The notes below the pieces were generated by a model that ran no database searches, was not told where the DNA came from, and worked only from the letters and a program-made list of their open reading frames with translations. From the NCBI GenBank assembly GCA_030062745.1, contig CP099849.1, positions 16,739,307 through 16,803,306 on the forward strand: a DNA stretch of 64,000 nucleotides, given 5' to 3'. Shown here in pieces: positions 22,227-35,370 of this stretch (its first letter is position 1; every line of letters begins with the position of its first letter). A program made the position numbers and the translations under genes. Origin of the DNA: Capitulum mitella. Taxonomy: Eukaryota > Arthropoda > Thecostraca > Pollicipedomorpha > Pollicipedidae.

Positions 22227-23230
22227 TTTTCCACGGACCAGTTCTGCCCAGCCCAGCAGCCAGTCGTAAAAGGCGGCAGGTGTTAAAAGATAAAGCGTCG
22301 TAAAAAGCGCAGGTCGCGCATGGTAATGGCGAGTCACTGCCCCGTGCACCGATCACCGCAGGAATGTCGCCGCAGGTGAACCCTGACGGGCAACAGCAAT
22401 ACGGTTGGGACGAAAGACTAACGTTGTATCACTAATTTCGAATAAGCCTTGACTGGCATTCAGCCTCGGCTCATCCTAAATGGAATCCCCAGATACTCGG
22501 CAAGTTGCCTTTTAGAACCCCCGGCTCGATCAATGGGAATGAATACAGGCCGAATAGCCTCCGGGAGGCGGGCTGACATTTCAGGAGAATATCGTGGTTT
22601 CATTCAGGGTTAGGCTGCATCACAAGTGCCTTTCTTCGTCGGTCCCGAGTGAATGGCTCAGGCTCAATGGGGGATATCGCGGCGCTGTGCCTAATAAACG
22701 TCATACTCATGTGGCTCGGGATCCAAGCGCACGGCTTCAAGAAATGCCGGTTTGCGGGATTCACATCCGAGATAATAATTTCATATTCGTTCGAGGAACA
22801 CGAATCCAGTACGTTCAAGAGCTCAAACAAGTCTGAGCTGGTCGTCCCACCGCCAAATGATACGGCTCCTTTTTATCTGCGCTTGCATACACATGAATTT
22901 CGACTGACTGAAGTTCCCGACTTTACACAAATATGTCCAGCATTTTGCGAAGTCTGCCTCAAATCCCTCTGATCCTGCGTGAAAAGAAAGCACCGAACCT
23001 AGGAAGCTGCTGAGACGTGTTCTTGGAGCGAGTCCACACACCTGACCACGACCGCTCGACTGTCGACTGCTACGGCTGGCCGGTTCGTGTCTGTATGTAC
23101 AGGGAAGTAGTCGTAACCGACGTGAAAGCCATTGCGCCAACCTGATCCTCTGCGAAACAAAGTGACCGCCGAAGGCCTTCGCCACACTGCATGCTAATGC
23201 GCACGTGTGAAGCCATGAGCAACGCATTCC
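22227..23230. other. Single-copy DNA, nothing recognised
   Basis: Overlapping open frames on both strands (22649-22972 plus, 22823-23293 minus). None has a recognisable domain. Confidence 0.4.
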
Positions 23231-23770
23231 CCTTGTATTTCCGCCAGACGCACGAGCTTCGGACGGCGCTGCCCGGAAGATCAGTCGGCGCACGTTCTAC
23301 TGGGCTGACCTGCAGCGGCACACGTGCCGTCCCTCGAGTTCAGGCTGATTGGCCTCTTGACCTTGACTGTCTGCCCTTGAGTAGGCCGGCGGTCCGCCGG
23401 ATCTGAAGGGATGAGGCGAGGGCCGGTGCGCGCGCCACTGCCGACCGTGCATGCAGCGAGCACCGGCGGGCGTGCAGCCAAGGGCGGCCGAGCCGGCGTC
23501 ACTGCAGATGTGTCACGGCGGCGCGGCCGGCCGGGCGTCACGGTCACCGCTGCGGACACGGCCGCCAGACGGCGTCACTGAACGCTGCAGGCCAGCCGCG
23601 GCCGCCGGCCGCCGGCGCAGACGTCACGTCACGACCGCTGCCCAGCTGCCTTCGTCGGCCCGCCGTCAGTCAACATACGCCCCTGGCCGCAGTCCAGCCA
23701 CGGGTGTGGGTGCTTGTGTGCATGGACCGCGTGCGCAGCGTGCGCCGGCCCCACCACTAAAGCGGCACAG
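23230..23770. other. GC/CpG-rich island
   Basis: Dense GGCCGG and GTCACGG words with open frames on both strands. No gene recognised. Confidence 0.5.
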
Positions 23771-24529
23771 CAGGCAGACACATGGCACCTGTTAGATGGA
23801 CTCATCCACAGGCGCTGAAACAGCGTCTCCAGAGGAGGCAAGCTACATTTCTTGCGAAACAATGACGTGGCAGGGCAGAGGAATGCTGGTCCAAATGGAC
23901 TTGTCGATCTAAGGCTGACAAATCTAAACATGCCTTTCAATCTCGGAATTCTGAGAATCAGAATCCAAGTAGATTAAGAACACTGATTCTGCGTGATAAG
24001 TGAATGAATTCAGTGGACGATCTCATATTTATCGTGGAGCATCATCAATATGAAGAAGAAGCAAATGCTTACCAAGACATGTCTGTTTCGAGCTGACAAA
24101 TGCAAATTGGCCTCCCAAGATTTAAAAGCTTTTTCATTTTACGTCACGGGAGAGCAGCGTCATAAAAGCTGGCACTGGCATAAAACGCGTCCTTCATCCT
24201 TCGTACTTCCTAATATGACGTGATCGGACGTCACCTGCAATTTTCTCGCAAGCGAACGTTCATCTCATCTCACGCTCGACGTCCATTGGCGACAGCGCTT
24301 ATCCTGGCACGACCGGCGTTCACAGTGCCCCGGCGCCGCCCCATCCGACCCATCCTGAACCCCCTCCAAAGTCAGGGAGACAGCCTCAGCTCTCAACTCC
24401 GTCAGCTCCGGCGCCGCCGCCCAGCGCTCAGGACGCCAGAGCCGCCGGTAATCACGTTTCACACGTGGGCTGGCGCGCGGTCGGCGTCCGCGGCTTACAC
24501 GACATGGGCCGGATCCACTGTTCACGAGC
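23771..24529. other. Single-copy DNA, nothing recognised
   Basis: No repeat or gene signal, except GC-richer DNA from about 24320. Confidence 0.4.
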
Positions 24530-24685
24530 GACCGACACCGACACCGACACCGAGCTCAGGACGGGATACCGAGCTGAGCAGGAGACGCAGAGCTGAGCAG
24601 GAGACGCAAAGCCTAGCGGGAGACAAGGACCTGAGCAGGGTGCACGAAACTGAGCAAGAAACATGGAGCCGAGAAGAAATGCGAA
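24530..24685. repeat. (GACACC)n then 19-bp minisatellite, 7 units
   Basis: GACACC hexamers at 24530-24552 lead into seven exact-length 19-bp units starting at 24553, 24572, 24591, 24610, 24629, 24648 and 24667, consensus AGCTGAGCAGGAGACGCAG. Divergence increases towards the right end. Confidence 0.92.
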
Positions 24686-27600
24686 AGGGAAGGGTATCAT
24701 TAGCATGAGCAGTGTTATTTATGCATTCATCTTTCCATGTTCTGGTTCTCTTCTATGGCACCGAGTATATCTCATTTACGGTACATGCGAACACAAACGT
24801 TAAGAATGGCAAGAATAAGCATGCCATACAATTAGCAGACATCGGCCTCTCGGGGGACTTAATGACAGCCGTCGCAGATGCACATCAAGCAGTCAACGAT
24901 TTCAGCCAAATGTGATCCCGCACGTACCACGGCGCTCATCACTCACCAGCCTGTTTTTGTGGGACCAGTCGGATGATTATGCCTAAACAATCCGTGTCTT
25001 CAAAGTTTATCAACTCTGCGGGGGCCCGAAATAAATCGTTCGAGACAGATACCGCTGTAATTCAGTTACTAGAGCAGGTGCATGCACTGTAAACTGCGAG
25101 CGTGGGGAAGAACAGGAAACACTGCTTTGGAAAGAAGAATAAGAACTTGTTTGGTGGTAGGAGCAGGTGATACAGGACTGAGTGACAGAGAAGACCCAGC
25201 CAAAGGTGATTTCACCACTGAGGCAATAAGCAGGACGAAAAGTGCGTCTTGCAACCGAAGTCAAAATAACTGCATTTTTCCCAGTCCCGTTACGAAGGGC
25301 ATGGACGAAAACGGGTTTTGCGTTCGCGTACGTAAACCACTCTCAGAAGCACAACACGTGGAAGAGATTTTCGACACCTGGCAGAATGACTGGTTGGGAC
25401 GGGATGACTTAGAACAAACCTGCTGCACGTCATGCTATTCCACTTCTAAGAACTGCTCAGAGCGTAAAAAGAACCAGTTTTGGCCGGCGGACAGACGTTT
25501 TGGCGCGGAGGGGGAGACGTTATCTGGTAAGTGTGATGTCACTTGTCGGCCACATGAAACCCGAGGTCGGCGCACCTGGAGGGAGCTGGCTAATATGAGC
25601 GGTCCCCCTGCCAATGCCGTGCATCCGTTCTCGTCGGCTTTCAGTGGACAGGTGACGTTGCGACGTCTGATCCCTGGTGAAACACTGGGCTTTGGGGGCG
25701 CGAGGTGAAGCTGCAGACCCGCAGGCGGCGCCCTGCGGGCAGGCAGGCTGCGCGGGGGTAGGCTGACCAGCGACAGAGCAACGGACAGGTGTGAACTGCT
25801 TCTGCGTCAGACCCTGCACAGTGCTCTCTGACAGGGCAGTCTAAACATAACGCAGCATGCTCTCTGGCAGGGCACCCTGACATGACGCAGCAGACTGGCG
25901 GCCTCGCACACACGGATATGTGACGTGGCCGACGACAAAGGCATGGATTATGCAGTTCGTCTCAGTTGCGCCAAAGTCGTATTTCATCGCATGTCCGTTG
26001 CCGGATGCAAAAAGGCCCTGAACGACGGATGGTGATGGCTACATGGTCATTATTCTGGGAACCATCACGAGATGACGGTTATTTTAACCACAGCCACATT
26101 ATTCCCGTCACCACACCACCAGCTCGATCCAACTGTGGCCGATGACTTCCCTACTGGGAAAATCCAGATGCAGACTTCAATTGCTTATTTCCTTCCAAAA
26201 AGGAAACTGTAAGGACGCCACTGCCTCAGTCATCGAATTTGGTACACGAGATCCAGTTCCTGTATGACGGCAACATCATGTCAAACTCGTCGCAATCAAG
26301 ATATGTTGTCCCACTTGAGAGTGTTCTTATGTTGCCACTCTTCTGCGGATTCTGTACGCTAGATTGGCCTTCCTTAATAGAAAGTACGCTACTCTTCCTT
26401 TTTCATACGGTTTTGCACACGCACTTGTCATAGTCAATGGTCTCCGAAGGCGAAAACATTTGTTGTTGCTAAAATCAGGTCTGAAGGCGAATAAGTCTCG
26501 AAATATAATCCGATTGCGTCAAATTAAATCTGATGCACCGTCCCACTCAGAGGCATAACACACGCAACGCAGCGCCACTGAAATTGTCTTTCAGGTCCCA
26601 CGACTTCATATTAATTGGTTGAATATTAGGTATGTTTGCCTTCCCACTTTGTTGCACGAAGGTGCTTAATCTCGGAACACTTGGCATACATTACAAACGG
26701 GGTGAAGTGAATATGAAGACTACGAACACGTGCAGAGGGTGGGCTTGTCACTGATCGATATCTCAGCATTCCCACCGGCGAGGGATAAGGAAAAGGCTAA
26801 ATGTTTCAGTCTCGTCTGCGGTATTGGCCTTCGCCGTATGCCTTCGTCAGCTCATCCAGAAATTTTCGGACGCAGCTGCTGAGGGGAGAAGCGAAGCGAA
26901 CATGATGTAATGTGGGTCCTGCTGAGGTGACAATCTGTTATAGAAAGCCTCTTTGAACCGCACTGGCAGCCATATGTATGACAGTCCTGAAAAGGAACGG
27001 TTACGACAAGGAACGGCGGACGTCAAGACATTTCGCCCATGCCTTCTACGCAACGACACACTGAGCAAGAATGCCAGGCATCTACAGCTGTACGACCATA
27101 GCAAGACTCAGGCGTACATACAATCAGCTAATAATGAGAAATATGCAAGGAATAGCGGAAAACACTCAACGCCATACACTGACGCACTGAAGAACGCTGT
27201 TCTCGTGACGTCAAAACACGTCATGCATTTCTCTAAAAGAGTCTTGTGACCACGCAATTTGCCAGAAGTGCCGATTTGCCATGGTCCTATCCTGGACGAA
27301 TGCGGTCCTGTGGCGTCACCTGCGTAAGTCGCGTATGTGCCTTTCATGCGCGAGTTTTCAACGTCATCGACCGCGCCAGCAGAGCGCAAATTGGCTTCGT
27401 TCCTGCGAATCAGGCGTCCCCGCAACAGGGGACCCCTGACATCGGACGTCAGATCCCGCCGCGCGATTTCATAGGGAATAATTAAGCGCCCTTGACGGAC
27501 CCAAGTCTCTTTCATTCCAAGTTCCTGGCAGGTGTTCAAATAATCATCCACCAGAACGAGGAGTCCATTAACGTTTTAGGCGGTGACCAGCTGGAAAACG

Positions 27601-28290
27601 TCGTTGAAACAACTTGAAATTGTCCTTCCTTTGTCGTAAATATCAGGTGCAGACTTCACAGAATGTAAAGCTAGCTATTTCAAACAGTTATTTAAAGCTG
27701 TCACACTGCCGTCAGCTGACCTTGTATCGTTGGTCTTTACTGGCTTTCAGTCTTTCCTTGTGCTCAGCAATGGAAATAAACAAGTGCCACCAGTTTATCC
27801 GATAACCTGGAATCCGCGTAATGTCACCAAAAATGCCACCAAATACAAAAAAATATTGCCATGTTACAAAAAAACTGTTGTGTAAGTTGTACACACAATT
27901 TGTTGCGAGAAATTTCAGTAATCTATATGACCGTATACGGAAATCAGTTATTTCAGTTCCTTTTCTAAAATATATTCGACCGGGCCCGGAAAATGGAAAA
28001 CAACATATTAGACCTAGCATCACCAAGCATAAGGTCAGTGGAGCTCCATACTGAAGTCTCAGATCATGCAGATGGGCAATGCAAGCCACAATCGTCATGC
28101 ATGGTAAAAGCAACGACAATACGACAGTGAAGAAAACTGAACGTCAAATCGCAAAACATGGTGGGCCTTAAAGCGCCATTAACTCATGACCTAAGACGAC
28201 CTTGTTCCCATATTTTCTTCCTTATGTGCACAATTGATTTAAGAAAATGTACTGAAAGTTTCAAGACACTGCGTTGATTCCTTTGGGAGA
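24686..28290. other. Single-copy DNA, no gene recognised
   Basis: The longest open frame in ordinary-composition DNA is here (25082-25708 plus, 208 residues, Cys-rich middle) but I recognise no domain in it. Two imperfect ~37-bp units with GCTCTCTGxCAGGGCA occur at about 25822-25892. The 147-residue minus frame at 27108-27551 is also unrecognised. Confidence 0.4.
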
Positions 28291-28296
28291 TATCTG

Positions 28297-28402
28297 AGAA
28301 ATGCGTTTCTGACTGGAACAGAAACGCATTTCTGTCCCAGTCAGTGACAGAAATGCGTCACTGACTGGGAGGAGGGTGAGGGCCCTCCTCCCAGACAGTG
28401 AC
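28297..28402. repeat. Cluster of overlapping inverted repeats
   Basis: Hairpin 1: a perfect 15-bp stem, 28297-28311 with 28319-28333, 7-nt loop. Hairpin 2: a perfect 14-bp stem, 28335-28348 with 28357-28370, 8-nt loop. Hairpin 3: 28357-28376 with 28383-28402, 19 of 20 paired, 6-nt loop. The segment 28357-28370 is shared by hairpins 2 and 3, so the two exclude each other. Confidence 0.93.
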
Positions 28403-28900
28403 GGGTTAATGGCTTCTCCTTACCGCTTTCACGTTCCGTATTCGGACGGTTTTTTATTTTATTCATTATATTAATTCATCATCTTATTTCCCATGGCTTC
28501 TATTCTGCTGGCGGACTGATTATTCAAGTCAAGGGATAGTTATTTTCACACAGTAACCTCAGATAAGAACAATCAGCGAATGAAATATCTGGCCTCACGT
28601 AACCAAACTAAGGTCATTGGGAAATTTGATAAAACAAAGCGACGTATAGCAAAGAAACAAATTAAACCCCTCGATATCAGCTCAGGAGAGGTGTGAATGG
28701 TACCAAATACGGAAAGTGTGCATCAATCACGACGAGGTCACCGCCACGCTGCGGCCAAAAATAGGTCGGCGAAAGAGGTGGTAAGTCCAAATTGCTCGCG
28801 GTCGGATAGAGCCAGGCCAATCTAATCTGGATCCGAACTCGCCGAATAACGCGGTAAACGAATAACATCTGTCGGCCGTCGCGGGTTGACGTCACTGGCG
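28403..28900. other. Single-copy DNA, nothing recognised
   Basis: No gene or repeat signal. Confidence 0.4.
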
Positions 28901-29061
28901 GCCTAGGGCAGCCTGGAGCGGTCTGGGACGGCCGGGGTCAGCCCGCAGCGGTCTGGGACGGCCTGGGGCGGTCCGCAGCGGTCTGGGACGGCCTGGGTCG
29001 GTCTGGGACGGCCTGGGACGGCCTGAGTCGGCCGAGGGACAGCCTAGGTCGGCCGACGGCT
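28901..29061. repeat. 10-bp minisatellite, about 16 units
   Basis: Decamers GTCTGGGACG and GCCTGGGxCG alternate in strict 10-bp register from 28901, with one extra base at 29041. The period is close to one DNA helical turn. Confidence 0.92.
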
Positions 29062-29410
29062 GTCGAGCAGACCTCTGTCAATCAGTCACTGCTCAGGGCA
29101 AGGACCAGCCGCAGCGACCGGTGAGGCTCAGAGGAACAGGAGGAATCAGGAGATGACCAAGGAAGTGGGGAGGGTCATGGCGGGCTCGAGGAATCAGTAA
29201 AAGCCAGTATGGTCGGCCAGAAGCCAGCAGTAATCTGACCAGTCGACGGCAGACCCAGAGAGCCCAGAGAGACCAAGAGAGGTGCAGAGGCGATCAACAT
29301 TCAACAGGATCTGGGAGGAAATCGCAATGGACAGGTTTCATGAGTGGGGTCATGGAGCAGGAGCAGTATGAATGGGCTAGGCTGACCCCAGATCAGTCCG
29401 ATGGCTAAAG

Positions 29411-29414
<4 letters not shown>

Positions 29415-29506
<92 letters not shown>

Positions 29507-29570
29507 GGGGAGGGGGAGAGAGAGAGTTAGAGAGAGGGAGAGAGAGGGGGGAGTGAGAGGGAGAGGGAGC
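29415..29570. repeat. (GA)n microsatellite with impure tail
   Basis: About 40 pure GA units at 29415-29495, then GAGGG-interrupted purine tract to about 29570. It accounts for the poly-Leu/Ser frames read on the minus strand. Confidence 0.97.
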
Positions 29571-31240
29571 TCCAGAAGGCCCACAGGGATCCCAGTCGGG
29601 AAGAGCAGCGGTACAGGGTGCGGCAGACGGACGGACGGCCGGGTGATGGGTCCCGGACATTGGACGACCGCGTCCGGCCGCGTCGGCCTCCCATTACAAC
29701 AGATCGGCCATGCAAATCCGGCACGACGCTCAATGGGGGCTCCGGCCTGCCTTTCGGCGGCGTGTCCGCCGGGATTACGCTGTCCAGCGGCCTGGCCGAC
29801 GGCATTGTGTGCCAGTTCGGTGGGAGCTCCCGGCCAGAGCCGTCTGCCAAGCGGCGAGATCAGCCGTGGGGAATGCATGTTGTCTGAATGGAATAATGCA
29901 GCACTCCGCCGATGGACACTGCAATACACTCTGGACAAGCTCTCTCTTCTCTTCGGATGACATCATTGACAATCGGCCGCCTCTTCACGGAAACGGTCTG
30001 CTCGTCAGCAAACTGATCGCCCGCACTATGACGTTCTAAATGCCATTGTCTCCGGTTGTTCTTCAGTCACTGTTCTATGAAGCCATCGTCTGTTAATTAA
30101 CACAGAGTTGGTAAAACCACCCTTTCGATCGTTTATTTTGGATTTAACTCATGTTTATCGCCGTCAAAGGCGCAGCCATCAGTTCAGCTATGTCATCACC
30201 TTTGGCGTCCGATCTGTTACAAAAGCGGTCAGTTGCTGATATGAAACTCCGGAACCACAAGGCGTCACCGGGCCACGTGCATACACCATTACACCGTCAT
30301 GCGTTCACATGACCAGTTCATTGACGGCTGCGCTTCACCGTGTGCACCCGAGACGAGATGACATTCCTCCAGCCACAACCGGCGTCGTTGGCCCTAACGT
30401 AGGGCGCGCAGAATTCCTAATTACCGCCTAGTGTCCGTACTGAACGCGTAAGCGATATCGTCATATGATAGGTATGATGAGAGGCGACCCAAAACCCTGA
30501 CTGCAGCCTCACTGTTTCCGAAGGCTCAGAAAATTCAGATATGAGCTAAACATTTTCAAACTAGTTGGCAAATTTAAAAGCCCCAGAGGTTTTAATGCGA
30601 TAACAGCGCCATGGACTCGTCTGTTTCCGGGGCGCTTTGAATCAGTTGTGAAAGCCACGTTTCGGCAGAAAAGTAGACTCATACACCACGCTGCAACAGC
30701 AAAAATTGACGTACACTTCACAAAAAAGTGGACCGATGACCTCGAAGTCGCCCATGGACAGGATAAAAATGGATATTGATGAGTCCGGACCCGAAAGTCA
30801 TATTTTAAAGTGTTTTCAGGGCAGTCTAGGCCCCGAGCTGCCAAGATCACTCTTTGACGCGCCATCTGGCTTTCAAAACACGACCACTAGAGTAAAAATA
30901 CGCTGGTGTTTTTGCTGCGTTATCGGGGCGTTCAGACCAGCCTCCCAACTTCATCGCGAAAAACCTGAGGCAGCGTTATCTCGCCAGGGCACGTCACGAA
31001 CCGATAGCCTCATCTCGTGGCGCCGACTGTTGGCCATTAGCCAGTTCGCAGCCTCGAGCACCCAATGACCGTGACCCGCGGCGGGTCAACGATTCCCTTT
31101 GATTGGTCAGTTCACCAGGTCAGGGACGGCAGCATCGAAGAGGCCGTGTTTTCAGGCCTCAGCTGCCGATGGCCGTCTCTTGATGGTTCTGAAACGCAGA
31201 AATTTTGCAGAGCTTCGCATCACTCTACGCCTTAATTTTG
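29571..31240. other. Single-copy DNA, nothing recognised
   Basis: GC-rich at 29620-29870 with overlapping both-strand open frames, then ordinary composition. No gene recognised. Confidence 0.4.
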
Positions 31241-31249
31241 CCCACTGGC

Positions 31250-31600
31250 CGCTTCTGGCGCCGTGCGGGATGTTTTGAATGGCCGGGTGCAGCGGCTGCG
31301 GCGGCGGCCGCTGCCAGGTGCTGCCGGCGCCGCGGCGTGAGGCGTCGCGGCCGCCAGACGAGCCGGCCGATCCTGCCCGGCCGCTAAATCAGATTTAGTG
31401 GCGGCGCTCCGCGCGCCGGCTCACTAATCCCGTCCCTTTAGCCGGCTCACGTGTGTCGGATGGGCTGAGAGGCTCTCGGCCCGGCCCCGCCCCCACGCAC
31501 GACCGGTAACTGCGCATGGGCGGCGCGCGGCGGCGGCGGCGGCGGTGGCACGGGCCGTGCTACGGGGGTGGCACGATACCTGCTCCGTGCCCGCTTCCGT
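31250..31600. other. GC/CpG-rich island with CGG runs
   Basis: Includes GCGGCGGCGG-type runs (31292-31310 and about 31522-31545). No exon can be assigned. Confidence 0.5.
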
Positions 31601-33330
31601 CGACACCAAGTTGGTCGCAACTAGCGGAAGGATGTGCAGAGGCAGCTATCTTTCAGAACGTCAGACGGCGCGGAAACGATATGGATGCAAATGTTATTGA
31701 CCAGCGTTGAAAATGCATTACGCGTAAAATCATTGAACGCACTCACTGTTATTCTGCTTGTCTTTTTGTGTGGTTTGTGTATCGTGGATAACTGTTTCGT
31801 TTGAGTAGGTGCAGCTGTGTCTTCTACGCATTTATGTACCAAAGCCTGTGCGCAAGCCATGGCGCACATTTTGGAATGTCACGTATTACTATCCACAAAA
31901 ATGTGCTTCATAACTGCCATGCTTGATACCAGTGAAATAGGTAGTTCCAGTTTTTACTTAGCTACCATGGTTATTGTGTTGTGTCTGTGGTCTGTTACGT
32001 CCTCATCTATTATCGCAGAAGACATCTGCTTTTCCTCCCCATAACTTACTGCTTCGTTATTCCAGTAATCAAGGATAATGCGCGAGTGAACAATCTAAAC
32101 CTGTTGTATTATTTCCGCATATGAGCTAATCTCGAACATTTCATCAACACAGACGTCGTTGCGCTGCGCTCCATATCCGGGAAACCCATCGTGTGGTGAA
32201 ACACTTTACTCGGAAAACACAGATATGCTCAGATATGTCGGCGCTTTGATGATAACGAGCTATCCGTGAGCCACTGTGCAAGCAAATCATTGTGCTTGTA
32301 GCAGGATATTAGCGCCGGCGACGTCAACAGCTTAAGGCCATTATGGCTACTAAGTGGTAAGTAGTCTGATTCCTTATAAGTAGCTGCCGAACTGGAGCAT
32401 GAATCACGGACCGCTGTGCAGGAATACGTCGTTAATAAGGCAAAACAGGTATTACAGCAATGTCTCGACAACAGATGCGTTATTGCCATGGCATTACTAA
32501 GGCATGGTACAAACGAGGGATGAATATAAGAATGTTCGTGTACCCCCACCAGACGCGGAGGATTTCCATTTACGTTATCGAGCTTGATTGTTCCTGTCTA
32601 AATATCGCTGATCTATTGCTAGTGTCCATTTTGCTGCTCGAGCAAACATCCGGAGCATGCATCAACTTCTTCACCCAGCCGTTTCTTAAAGGACCATCCC
32701 GATCGACCGCGCTACGAGCCTTCACCGATCACCGATCACCGATCACCGATCACAATGTTTTGTTGCAAATTCTGCGCTTAAACAGATTCGAGCATCTTAG
32801 TCACACACCATGCCAAAACTGCAAAGGTAGTCGCCGTGAATTCAGGGCAGCCTCAGAAGCGTTCTTTCAGAGGAGATTCATTGGCCCAATGCCAAAATCA
32901 TCATGGCATATGTCTCGACGGGAGATCCATAATGAAATGTTTGACGTCGCCCAGAGCGCAATCTAAAACGGCTTTTTTACGTGCCTGAAAACTGTGGGGC
33001 CATAGGTAACCTGAACAACCCATTACCGAAGCCGCTCGAAGAACTTTACATTCGTTCATCTCTCATTTCCTCGAACGCTAAAAAGCATTCAGAAAACATT
33101 TATTGGTACAATCAGACCTGGCTTATGGTATGTGCCCACGTGCAATGGGAAACGCCCCACGCAAGGATTCGGTTGCAGATTCCGTTGCAGCGGTCACGAG
33201 CTTGGCGAGCAGCCAGCTCTCCCGACCATGCGTCAACTGGTACAGCAGGCGGCCAATGTCAGCTGAAGCCTGTCGAAATCGGCACCGCACCACGGCGTCA
33301 TGCTCTGCTAAAGCCCCACGTGCATTTGTC
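31601..33330. other. Single-copy DNA with a small 7-bp array
   Basis: A heptamer ACCGATC is repeated four times at 32723-32752. Open frames at 32460-32966 (crossing the heptamers) and 32981-33439 have no recognised domain. Confidence 0.45.
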
Positions 33331-33520
33331 CCAGATGGAGATATATGAGATATGGGCGCCCGCAGCCGGCGCTGTGCCGACGAAGGACGCTGCCGGGCGA
33401 CGTCCGGCCGGCGGCGCTGTCCGCGCAGTCTATTCGTGACGCTGGGGGAGGCCCGGTGGCGTTTGAATCGTGCAGTGCCCGCGGCTGGAGCGGGCGATTG
33501 CAGAGGCGCCGGCGCTCACG

Positions 33521-33680
33521 ACGGACCGACGGACGGACGGACGGCCTGCGGACAGCCGACAGACGACAGACACACTGACAGGCAAACGGACCGGTAGAAA
33601 CACCGACCAACGGCAGACACAACGACGGACAGACGGACCGCCAAAAACACGGCCAACAGACCGAAGGACACCGGGTCGAC
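33521..33680. repeat. (GGAC)n with degenerate GACGGACA tail
   Basis: GGAC tetramers at about 33521-33544, followed by loosely related CAGACGACAG/ACGGACAGACGG words. The open frames on both strands here are rich in Thr/Asp/Arg or Cys/Val/Pro/Ser, as expected from a simple repeat. Confidence 0.8.
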
Positions 33681-34019
33681 AGGCAGCCCATATCGGCGGA
33701 ACTCCAACGGGCAGAGAAATACGTGTTTCCAAAATATATAACTCACGGAGAAACAAGAAAAAAAGCGATTAAATGGACCATCTGGAGGACTTAACGGCGC
33801 CCCACCGACGAAAATCAAACTTTCGGAAATTATCGAAGAACATCCATGGCCGCCCGCCGGTCACCATGATATTGACTCCACTGTCCCTATCTCTACGTCC
33901 TCACGCCATCGGTGGTGGCCTGTCCACAGCCCATGGGCGCCCGCCCGCAGCGTCAGACGCGACCTCGGTAAGTCGTGACGGGGGCGTCTACGGCAGGTGT
34001 TTACACACGCCGGCACGGA

Positions 34020-35370
34020 CAGACGGCTCCGGCTGTATTTTCAGTCGGCCGGTCGGCGGCGTGAGCCGACTGAGCCCACCTGTGGAAGACCGCACCTGGA
34101 ATGGGAAGAAGCTAGGACCCAGATGCCCACTGCCCTCCCCGGGTAACACCAGAATAGCCGCTTTCTCTGGACAGCTAGATGTACGCTCCTCAGTATTCAA
34201 CAGTCCGGACCTTTCCCCGTCCCAGCTTCACTGGCCTGTTCCTGGCCGCAGTGGACTCCGGCACTCGTCGCGTGTCGGACAGCTCCAGCGGCGGCGGCTC
34301 TCCCACCGCCGAACAGACGGCAGCGGGTCGCGCCGACTCCGGCCATTGGCGGCCGGCTGCAACAGCGCGGCCGCCGGCGGCGGCGGCGACAGATGACGCC
34401 CGAACAGCCGGCCGGCCGAGCGGCACCCAATAACCGTCACGGCCAAACGACGCGCCGTGTGATACATGCTCCCAGCCGGACGGAAGATAGCGAGGGAGAG
34501 GGAGGGCGGCGACAGGGAGAGGGAGACGTCCAGGGAGAGACAGAGGGCAAACTCCGGCCTACGGCCGATACGGTCTCCTGCGCATCAGGGTGGCCCCAGA
34601 AAAGGGAAATGAGCGGCGCCGAATGCGGAGGTGGCCACTCTGTCCATCCAGGCGGTACATAAGGCTTGTACTTGTCATGGCTAATCGGCGGGCGAATTCA
34701 CATAGTCATCCACCAAACCGAAATTGGACAGGGCACTTCACGCCAAATCCAACTGTCGCCCGTGCACGCCCAAAATCTGCTCTCACAGCGCCGACTGTTT
34801 CCAAAAATGACCTCGCCGGTTCCCGGGAAGCCCCGCGCCTTTGCCCCACCGGACCGCGGACGGGCTCCGTTCATTGCAGGACATTACCATCGGTGACGTA
34901 ACGGCGGCGAGTGGCGCCGTCCGCGCGGCGCGGGGCGGCGCGGCCGCGCCGGACGCCGCGTGTCACCGCTTTGTGGCGCGTCAGTGCCGCCAGATAAGCC
35001 GCAGCTCAGCCGGTTCCCGGCGCGCCAAGGACACACCAAACAACTCGGCATTATGCTAATGTTGGCGGTGGTGCTCGCGTCCATTGAAGCTGCCGTCGGC
35101 CAATGGACCAGCCAGACACGTGTGGGACCGGCGGGGGGGGGGGCGTGGCCTCGGTCCGCCGGCTGATCGCCGCGCGTGCTGACGTTCCGACCCGGCCGTC
35201 CGCCGCCCTCACCGAGAATGGATACATGCAGCAGAAGCGCTGCGGGCTGCCGGTGACGCTGAGGCAGCGCTAGAGCTGCTGGGTAACACGGGTGACACCG
35301 AGGCAGCGCTGAAGGCTGCCCGGTAAGAGGTGACGCCCGGACAGCGTTAGGGGTGCCGGGTGAGGGGGAC
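34020..35370. other. GC/CpG-rich island
   Basis: A long CG-dense block with a G13 run at about 35132-35144. At 35246-35370 three to four very diverged ~40-bp units share GCTGCCGGGT, GGTGACxCC and GGCAGCGCT. Multiple overlapping open frames occur on both strands with no recognised domain. Confidence 0.5.

Noticed and set aside
28297-28402. CRISPR array
   Set aside because: Repeats are inverted, not direct, and not separated by spacers; the setting is a eukaryotic genome.
29301-29938. Ser/Leu-rich protein on the minus strand
   Set aside because: It is produced by the (GA)n microsatellite.
33773-34396. 207-residue plus-strand open frame
   Set aside because: It runs into a GC-rich island, has no domain I recognise, and is overlapped by frames on the other strand.
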